DNA of 5,531 bases from an uncultured Candidatus Melainabacteria bacterium (GTDB lineage Bacteria; Cyanobacteriota; Vampirovibrionia; Gastranaerophilales; Gastranaerophilaceae). How positions within the stretch are numbered: position 1 is the stretch's first letter; each line of letters starts with the position of its first letter. The DNA is taken from positions 1 through 5,531 of the forward strand of contig CALBKW010000030.1 of assembly GCA_937895785.1 (NCBI GenBank), in the 5' to 3' direction. Under the pieces are notes generated by a model that saw only the letters and a list, made by a program, of their open reading frames with translations, was not told where the DNA came from and made no database searches. This document shows positions 1-3,605 of this stretch, in pieces. The translations under genes and the position numbers were made by a program.

Positions 1-473
1 TTTTATTAATGATGACAGGGATTGTATTGTTTTTCAGTGAATTTAAATCAAAACACCAAAAAGAACATACCGACAAATTAAGTCTTAAACACGCAATTCT
101 TATCGGTCTTGCGCAAGGTGTTGCAGCATTCCCTGGGTTTTCTCGTTCAGGTTGGACTATCGCAACAGGGTTGTTCACAGGCTTAGATAGAGTTACAAGT
201 ACAAAATTTTCTTTCTTACTTGTAATCCCTATTATCCTTGGTACAAGTATTTTCTACCCAATGTTAGAAATCAATCCACAAGAACTTGCAACCTTCAATT
301 GGACCGCAATTCTTATTGGAACAGCGGTTTCTGCCGTTGTAGGTTACTTCTGTATCAAGTATTTCTTGAAATTTGTCGCAAGATTTTCAATGAACTTCTT
401 TGCATATTACTGTATAATCGCTGGTTTAATCGTAATCAGCTTCTTTACAGGTATTGCGTTAGGAAGTGACTAA
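1..473 (+). CDS. uppP: Undecaprenyl-diphosphatase UppP (BacA family), C-terminal part, 5' truncated by window
   Basis: This integral membrane enzyme dephosphorylates undecaprenyl diphosphate to the monophosphate, recycling the lipid carrier for peptidoglycan and other envelope polymers. The reading frame is already open at position 3 and runs to TAA at 471-473. The ATG at 9 lies inside a hydrophobic stretch and is not the true start. About 156 residues are visible against about 270 for the family, so roughly the N-terminal 40 percent, including the family's glutamate-rich EXXXE motif, lies outside the window. Counting the ATG at 9 as residue 1, the catalytic PGxSRSG signature is at residues 42-48 (PGFSRSG, followed by W-T), inside a re-entrant helix that starts GLAQG at 33-37. 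Further membrane segments are at about 67-86, 98-123 and 130-151. A strong intrinsic terminator follows 77 bp after the stop. The family assignment is essentially certain. Confidence 0.95.
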   Translation, partial: LLMMTGIVLFFSEFKSKHQKEHTDKLSLKHAILIGLAQGVAAFPGFSRSGWTIATGLFTGLDRVTSTKFSFLLVIPIILGTSIFYPMLEINPQELATFNWTAILIGTAVSAVVGYFCIKYFLKFVARFSMNFFAYYCIIAGLIVISFFTGIALGSD

Positions 474-477
474 TTTT

Positions 478-494
478 GTCAGGCAATGCCTGAC
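478..494. repeat. Short perfect hairpin, dispersed-repeat type
   Basis: GTCAGGC (478-484) and GCCTGAC (488-494) form a 7-bp perfect inverted repeat around the three bases AAT. It begins 4 bp after the uppP stop codon and precedes a second hairpin at 508-528. It has no U-tract, so it is not itself a terminator. The form resembles genome-dispersed palindromic units found at gene 3' ends. It could stabilise the 3' end of the uppP mRNA. Dispersal is inferred, because only one copy is in this window. Confidence 0.6.
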
Positions 495-507
495 CTACAA
501 CTAAAAG

Positions 508-528
508 ATACCGCAACTAGTGCGGTAT
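508..528 (-). repeat. Palindromic repeat copy 1 (8-bp stem, 5-nt loop)
   Basis: ATACCGCA (508-515) and TGCGGTAT (521-528) pair perfectly around the loop ACTAG (516-520). Read on the minus strand the unit begins GTCAT at 531-527. It then aligns without gaps to the hairpin at 1695-1719: all conserved stem positions are shared and the six differing stem bases form three compensatory pairs. I therefore treat both as copies of one structured repeat family, inserted in opposite orientations. This copy sits between the uppP stop and the uppP terminator. Confidence 0.65.
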
Positions 529-549
529 GACGATATTTAAAATATTTTT

Positions 550-581
550 AAACAGCGGTTGCGAATGCAACCGCCGTTTTT
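550..581 (+). terminator. Intrinsic (Rho-independent) terminator of uppP
   Basis: The stem GCGGTTGC (555-562) pairs with GCAACCGC (567-574) around a GAAT tetraloop. Flanking AAAC (550-553) pairs with GTTT (576-579) across a single A/C mismatch. The downstream strand runs into five T residues (577-581). The GC-rich core plus U-tract is a textbook intrinsic terminator for rightward transcription. On the opposite strand the hairpin is followed by an imperfect T-rich run (552 down to 541), so it may also weakly stop leftward transcription that has passed the methyltransferase gene. Confidence 0.88.
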
Positions 582-616
582 GATTTGTGTTATGTGTGTG
601 GGTGGGTTTGGGGTAA

Positions 617-634
617 ATGAAGTATTTTCTTCAT
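617..634 (-). terminator. Weak candidate terminator hairpin downstream of the methyltransferase gene
   Basis: ATGAAG (617-622) and CTTCAT (629-634) form a 6-bp perfect inverted repeat with a 6-nt loop, about 30 bp beyond the methyltransferase stop codon when read leftward. On the minus strand it is followed by TTTACCCC, so the U-tract is only three bases long and the stem is AT-rich. It may be a weak terminator or processing site. The stronger hairpin at 550-581 may act as backup. Confidence 0.3.
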
Positions 635-662
635 GTGTGAAATAATAGTGTGTGTGAAATAA
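634..662. repeat. 12-bp direct repeat, 17-bp period
   Basis: TGTGTGAAATAA occurs at 634-645 and again at 651-662, separated by TAGTG. The region 582-656 is strongly G/T biased on the plus strand (runs of TGTGTG, GGGTGGG and TTTGGGG). The repeat ends just before the stop codon of the methyltransferase gene at 666. It looks like low-complexity expansion, and no function is evident. Confidence 0.55.
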
Positions 663-665
663 AGC

Positions 666-1544
666 TTATTTAACCTTTTGGAATATAAAGATATATTCAT
701 GTTGGAAGATTGAAAAACCGCCAGCTAAAGCTCTATAGCGCCATAAGTTTGCTGTTTTGCCTTTAGCTCTTTCGTTACCCTGAATATCTTTTACGATGAT
801 TGATTTCAAGATAAAGCCTAAGTTTTGCATTCTTTCCATACATTTGAAGCCCAAAGGTTGAACTTGAGAATTTTTGTAGCTATCACCAATGATTAAGGCT
901 GCAAATCTACCTTTTTCAAGTAAGTCGTAACCGTTTTTAGCTACTTTTTCAAATAAATCATAAAATTCTTCTGTTGACGAGCAGTTAGACAAGTCTTCTT
1001 TTTTGTCAGAGAACTTGATAATGTCGTCATAGGGTGGGTGCAAGATTAGAAGCTGTGCTTTTTCTTCGCCCATTACTTCTAATCTAGCTTGGATTTTTTC
1101 TTTTGCTTCTTCTGATGCAGAATCAGCACAAATAATGTTCACGTCTGTAACCAATTGTTTTGGAGTAAATTTTTCACTAACGTGATCTACTAAATCTTGC
1201 TTAAGCTCAACACCGATACAACGACGACCTTCGTTGATAGCTTCGATACCAGAAGTACCTGAACCAAAGAACATATCTAAAACGATATCGTGTTTTTTAG
1301 TGTATCTTTCGTAAAGTTGTTGAGCGATTTGTGGAATATAATTACCGTGGTATTCGTTTGAGTGACCACCAGTTCTTAATCTTGTTGGGAATTGCCAAAA
1401 AGTATCAGTCTTAACTTCTGGATAGTTTTTCCATTCTTTTAAATTAATGTCGTTGTAAGCAACTGTTTTAATTGGATTGGTTGTAACTACATTTAAGTTA
1501 GCACGTCCTTGTGCTTCTTTAACCTTCAAGTTTGCTTTTGCCAT
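666..1544 (-). CDS. Amino-DNA methyltransferase (N4-cytosine/N6-adenine type), apparently without a partner nuclease
   Basis: This predicted enzyme transfers a methyl group from S-adenosylmethionine to an exocyclic amino group of A or C in DNA. Numbering from the ATG at 1542-1544 (292 aa), a motif X-like segment is at about 61-85. Motif I is DMFFGSGTSG at 90-99, an acidic motif II residue is E113 in IGVEL, and motif III is near D141. The catalytic motif IV is HPPY at 169-172. A strand with GDSY at 220-223 follows, and the C terminus has HEYIFIFQK at 282-290. The order X-I-IV is not the beta-class order (IV-TRD-X-I), although the motif wording is beta-like. The first motif IV residue is His instead of Asp, Asn or Ser. 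Target sequence and base are not predictable here. No restriction endonuclease is next to it. An upstream in-frame TTG at 1610 would add 22 residues, but it has no ribosome site and lies within the promoter. The ATG at 1544 has purine-rich GA-GG elements just upstream. Confidence 0.88.
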   Translation of the reverse strand: MAKANLKVKEAQGRANLNVVTTNPIKTVAYNDINLKEWKNYPEVKTDTFWQFPTRLRTGGHSNEYHGNYIPQIAQQLYERYTKKHDIVLDMFFGSGTSGIEAINEGRRCIGVELKQDLVDHVSEKFTPKQLVTDVNIICADSASEEAKEKIQARLEVMGEEKAQLLILHPPYDDIIKFSDKKEDLSNCSSTEEFYDLFEKVAKNGYDLLEKGRFAALIIGDSYKNSQVQPLGFKCMERMQNLGFILKSIIVKDIQGNERAKGKTANLWRYRALAGGFSIFQHEYIFIFQKVK

Positions 1545-1555
1545 CTTATTACTTA

Positions 1556-1568
1556 TCCTCTTCCCTCT
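1556..1568 (-). promoter_or_regulatory. Ribosome binding site deciding the methyltransferase start
   Basis: Read on the minus strand, AGAGGGA (1568-1562) is followed directly by AGAGGA (1561-1556). An 11-nt gap then leads to the ATG at 1544. The upstream TTG alternative at 1610 is preceded only by pyrimidine-rich sequence. This favours the shorter, 292-residue protein. Confidence 0.7.
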
Positions 1569-1580
1569 TTGTGTCTTAAT

Positions 1581-1610
1581 AATATAATTTTGATTAAGAA
1601 ATGTAATCAA
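1581..1610 (-). promoter_or_regulatory. Candidate sigma-70-type promoter of the methyltransferase gene
   Basis: On the minus strand a TTGATT -35 element (1610-1605, four of six matching TTGACA) and a TATATT -10 element (1586-1581) are separated by 18 bp. The predicted transcript start is near 1574, giving a leader of about 30 nt that contains the ribosome site. In AT-rich DNA such matches arise by chance, so this rests on its position just upstream of the ribosome site. Confidence 0.45.
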
Positions 1611-1616
1611 ATAAAA

Positions 1617-1659
1617 AGAGGATATTGAAAAATTTTTCTACATAAAATAGAGGATGTTG
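1617..1659 (+). repeat. Pair of 11-bp direct repeats 32 bp apart flanking a palindrome
   Basis: AGAGGATATTG (1617-1627) and AGAGGATGTTG (1649-1659) match at 10 of 11 positions with a period of 32 bp, about three helical turns. The 12-bp perfect palindrome GAAAAATTTTTC lies at 1627-1638, at the end of the first copy. The whole array is immediately upstream of the methyltransferase promoter, where a regulator could bind. The AGAGGAT core also occurs once in the opposite orientation as the gene's ribosome site. Function is inferred only. Confidence 0.4.
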
Positions 1660-1694
1660 GAAGGGAGACTAAAAATTATATGCCCAATCCTAAT

Positions 1695-1719
1695 GTCATG
1701 CTGAACTTGATTCAGCATC
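1695..1719 (+). repeat. Palindromic repeat copy 2 (8-bp stem, 5-nt loop)
   Basis: ATGCTGAA (1698-1705) and TTCAGCAT (1711-1718) pair perfectly around CTTGA. GTC precedes and C follows. I recall units of the form GTCAT-CTGAACTTG-TTTCAG-ATC as widely dispersed in several bacterial genomes. Within this window it aligns with the minus-strand reading of 531-507, identical at 17 of 25 positions. It lies between two leftward genes, downstream of the cupin gene stop and upstream of the methyltransferase promoter. Confidence 0.65.
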
Positions 1720-1762
1720 GCATGGTTACTTTGGAAAGACATTGTTTTTTAATTTGTTATTG

Positions 1763-1780
1763 TAATATTTTAAAATATTA
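1763..1780. repeat. 18-bp AT-only perfect palindrome
   Basis: TAATATTTT (1763-1771) and AAAATATTA (1772-1780) form a perfect inverted repeat with no spacer, 20 bp beyond the stop of the cupin gene read leftward. It contains no G or C, and leftward transcription meets A residues rather than T residues after it. It is therefore a poor intrinsic terminator. It could be a weak 3' structure or a chance AT palindrome. Confidence 0.35.
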
Positions 1781-1799
1781 TGAAACGACAATACCCACT

Positions 1800-3410
1800 C
1801 TATGCAACTTTTGGTTCTTTGTCGATTTCTTTTTTAACTTCTGTTAGTTCTGCTGTAGCTTCGCGTGTTAAAGCATCCATATCATAACCATTTTCGTCAA
1901 CTTCTTCTTTAAATCCAAAACCGTATTGGAAAGCTGACGGAATTTGTGAAACTAATTGCTCATATTCACCAATTACAGAATTTACGCAGTGTACAACTCC
2001 TGGATTGATAACTACAACTTCGCCTTGTTTTACTAATTTTACTGTTGGTTTACCGTCTTTTAAAATATTTAAAGCAGCACAACCACTTGTAACTAAGTAA
2101 ACTTCTGATTGAGCCTTATCTTCTCTTGCTGGGTGTTTATGTAATTTTTCAGAACTATGTAATTTACGCATATCAACTGGGGTTTCGATATCAGATTGAA
2201 CCATTGATGTACCTAAATTCATCGCTTTACCGTCTTTTGTAGACATCGCAGTTGAATTTGTAACCCAACAACTTGGCTCTAATGACCAGTTGTTTAATTT
2301 TTTATCAAAAGAATACATTGCAACACCGTCTGACAAAAGTTTTAAACCAGTTAAGTCATAACCTGTTTTGTTATCTTGTTTCCATGCTGAAACAACTGTG
2401 TTAACTTCATCATCAGAGAATTTGTTTCTATCTAAACGACCTCTTAATTCGTCTTCATTTTTGAAATCTCTTGTCCAGAAAACCTTTTCATCATGCGGTA
2501 TATTTGATTTGTGTAAAACCTTTTCGTCTTTTAATTTTTGGATAACTTCATCACTCATTTCATGACGAGTACCTTTTTTACTAATTTTACTTTCCATTCT
2601 TGCGTTGCGAACGCTTGTATATAATGGCATTAAAGAATCAACTTCTTCTTTTGAGAAGCCATTTTTTTCAAGTTCTTTTGCTTGATATTCTGGAACGTAG
2701 TAATGCTTAAATTTGACGTAATCATTGTCTTTTACATCAACGATTTCTTTTTCAATTAATTTGTTTACAACTTTTTCGTCAAATTTGTTTTTGTTAATTT
2801 CGCCATTGTAAAGACGAGCATTAACCCACATTAATTCAGCGTATTTATTTTTAATCATTTGATCATCTGATTTGTTTGAATAATCAGAGTACCAATCAAA
2901 ATTTTTGTCTGAAGCCATTAACATAGGATATCCCTTTGTAACTTCAAACTTGGCATTTGAGCCTTTACTAATTACAAACGCAGTGTTTTCTTTAATTTCA
3001 GTTGTTTTACCGTCTATTGTAATTTTACCTGTGGCCTTTTTAGGGAAAACAACATGTGTATCTCTATCAAATGTAGCAGTATTTTCTAAATATTTTTTTG
3101 CGTTATTACCGTAAATTAATTCTGTACCAGTACGCTCTTCGATAATAAAACCACCATTTTTAGTAGGTTTCAATTCTGTTTCATGCCCGTCAGGACTTAA
3201 AACAGTGGCTTTTGTAATCATAGGAGCATTGCCAGTAAAGTTGATTAAGTGTTTACCGTACGCTAAATTAGGCAATGTAGCAAAATGAGAAGCAAATTTT
3301 GGTGTTTCCGCTTGCTTCCTTTGGGGTAAATGTATATTACTAATGGTCTCTAATTTAGTGTTTTTAATTATTGGGGTAACGTTCACTTCGTTTATACCTA
3401 TATAATACAA
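1800..3410 (-). CDS. Cupin-domain protein of unknown function with degenerate second barrel and tandem helical repeats
   Basis: I do not recognise a characterised family for the whole 536-aa protein. Residues 415-500 are a clear cupin barrel with an intact 3-His-1-Glu metal site. Motif 1 has H424, H426 and E436, with G443 six residues after E436. Motif 2 has G463, P470, G471, H474 and N477. Residues about 112-170 read as a second beta-rich, cupin-like segment (HVVFP, then ISKGSNAKFEV) without the histidine ligands. Between them is a charged helical unit present twice, at about 210-267 and 286-346. The shared block is L247/L326, N250/N329, F252/F331, S253/S332, E256/E335 and V257/V336. The C terminus (501-536) is acidic and lysine-rich. 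There is no signal peptide or membrane segment, so it is probably cytoplasmic. The barrel could bind a metal and a small molecule, acting as enzyme or sensor; substrate unknown. The start is uncertain: TTG at 3410 has an AGG directly abutting it, whereas GTG at 3386 (residue 9) has an AGG ten bases upstream. No partner gene is evident. Confidence 0.8.
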   Translation of the reverse strand: MYYIGINEVNVTPIIKNTKLETISNIHLPQRKQAETPKFASHFATLPNLAYGKHLINFTGNAPMITKATVLSPDGHETELKPTKNGGFIIEERTGTELIYGNNAKKYLENTATFDRDTHVVFPKKATGKITIDGKTTEIKENTAFVISKGSNAKFEVTKGYPMLMASDKNFDWYSDYSNKSDDQMIKNKYAELMWVNARLYNGEINKNKFDEKVVNKLIEKEIVDVKDNDYVKFKHYYVPEYQAKELEKNGFSKEEVDSLMPLYTSVRNARMESKISKKGTRHEMSDEVIQKLKDEKVLHKSNIPHDEKVFWTRDFKNEDELRGRLDRNKFSDDEVNTVVSAWKQDNKTGYDLTGLKLLSDGVAMYSFDKKLNNWSLEPSCWVTNSTAMSTKDGKAMNLGTSMVQSDIETPVDMRKLHSSEKLHKHPAREDKAQSEVYLVTSGCAALNILKDGKPTVKLVKQGEVVVINPGVVHCVNSVIGEYEQLVSQIPSAFQYGFGFKEEVDENGYDMDALTREATAELTEVKKEIDKEPKVA

Positions 3411-3435
3411 CCTATATTATTAATTGTCAATTATA
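3402..3435 (-). promoter_or_regulatory. Two overlapping candidate promoters of the cupin gene
   Basis: On the minus strand a perfect TTGACA (3430-3425) is followed after 17 bp by TATTAT (3407-3402, five of six matches to TATAAT). This would start transcription near 3395, downstream of the TTG at 3410. A perfect TATAAT (3435-3430) immediately precedes and overlaps the TTGACA. It would start near 3423 but has no good -35 element. ATATAGGT also occurs twice (3417-3410 and 3403-3396), giving two possible AGG ribosome sites. If the consensus promoter is used, translation must begin at GTG 3386 or later. Confidence 0.5.
3421..3433. promoter_or_regulatory. Candidate operator palindrome over the cupin promoter
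   Basis: TAATTG (3421-3426) and CAATTA (3428-3433) form a perfect inverted repeat around one T. It covers the TTGACA and most of the overlapping TATAAT of the leftward promoter region. A protein bound here would block leftward transcription. Short AT-rich palindromes also occur by chance, so operator function is an inference from position. Confidence 0.35.
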
Positions 3436-3538
3436 CACTTTTTATTTATTTACATTTCGTTACACAAAAGTCTATAACTGCCACAATACATGAAATAAAA
3501 CTCAAGATTAAAAATTGCCCTTTATTCATTTTTCGACT

Positions 3539-3550
3539 TAACAATTGTTA
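3539..3550. promoter_or_regulatory. Candidate operator palindrome upstream of mutL
   Basis: TAACAATTGTTA is a perfect 12-bp palindrome. It lies in the divergent region, about 43 bp upstream of the mutL -10 element. It shares the CAATT/AATTG core with the palindrome at 3421-3433. The rest of 3434-3593 shows only AT-rich sequence without an obvious gene. Confidence 0.3.
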
Positions 3551-3593
3551 CATTCCTAATAAAAACCATGATTATTTATCTTTGTTTTTAAGC

Positions 3594-3599
3594 TATAAT
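3594..3599 (+). promoter_or_regulatory. Perfect -10 element of mutL, implying a leaderless or near-leaderless mRNA
   Basis: TATAAT at 3594-3599 is a perfect -10 hexamer, six bases before the ATG at 3606. Transcription normally starts about seven bases past the hexamer, which falls on or next to the A of that ATG. No Shine-Dalgarno sequence precedes the ATG, consistent with leaderless translation. No convincing -35 is seen at 3570-3578 (AT-rich only), which weakens the call. Confidence 0.45.
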
Positions 3600-3605
3600 T
3601 TAGAT

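Noticed and set aside
478..1720. A CRISPR array or a mobile element bounded by the similar hairpins at 508-528 and 1698-1718
   Set aside because: There are no regularly spaced repeats. The two hairpins do face each other as inverted copies around the methyltransferase gene, but their stems differ and no target-site duplication or transposase is visible, so they do not look like ends of one element.
1763..1780. AT-only palindrome as the terminator of the cupin gene
   Set aside because: The stem has no G-C pair, and leftward transcription meets A residues after it rather than a U-tract. It is kept only as a palindrome.
1680..1847. Plus-strand 55-codon open frame with a purine-rich stretch (GGAAGGGAG) upstream
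   Set aside because: It runs through the dispersed hairpin repeat and into the antisense 3' end of the cupin gene. The purine stretch is about 13 bases from the ATG, and the translation shows no protein-like pattern.
2368..2565. Plus-strand open frame of 65 codons inside the cupin gene
   Set aside because: It is fully antisense to a well-supported coding region, has serine/leucine-rich composition typical of a shadow frame, and no ribosome site.
2905..3114. Plus-strand open frame of 69 codons inside the cupin gene
   Set aside because: It is antisense to the cupin gene, with hydrophobic composition explained by the reverse reading of lysine/glutamate-rich codons. No independent support.
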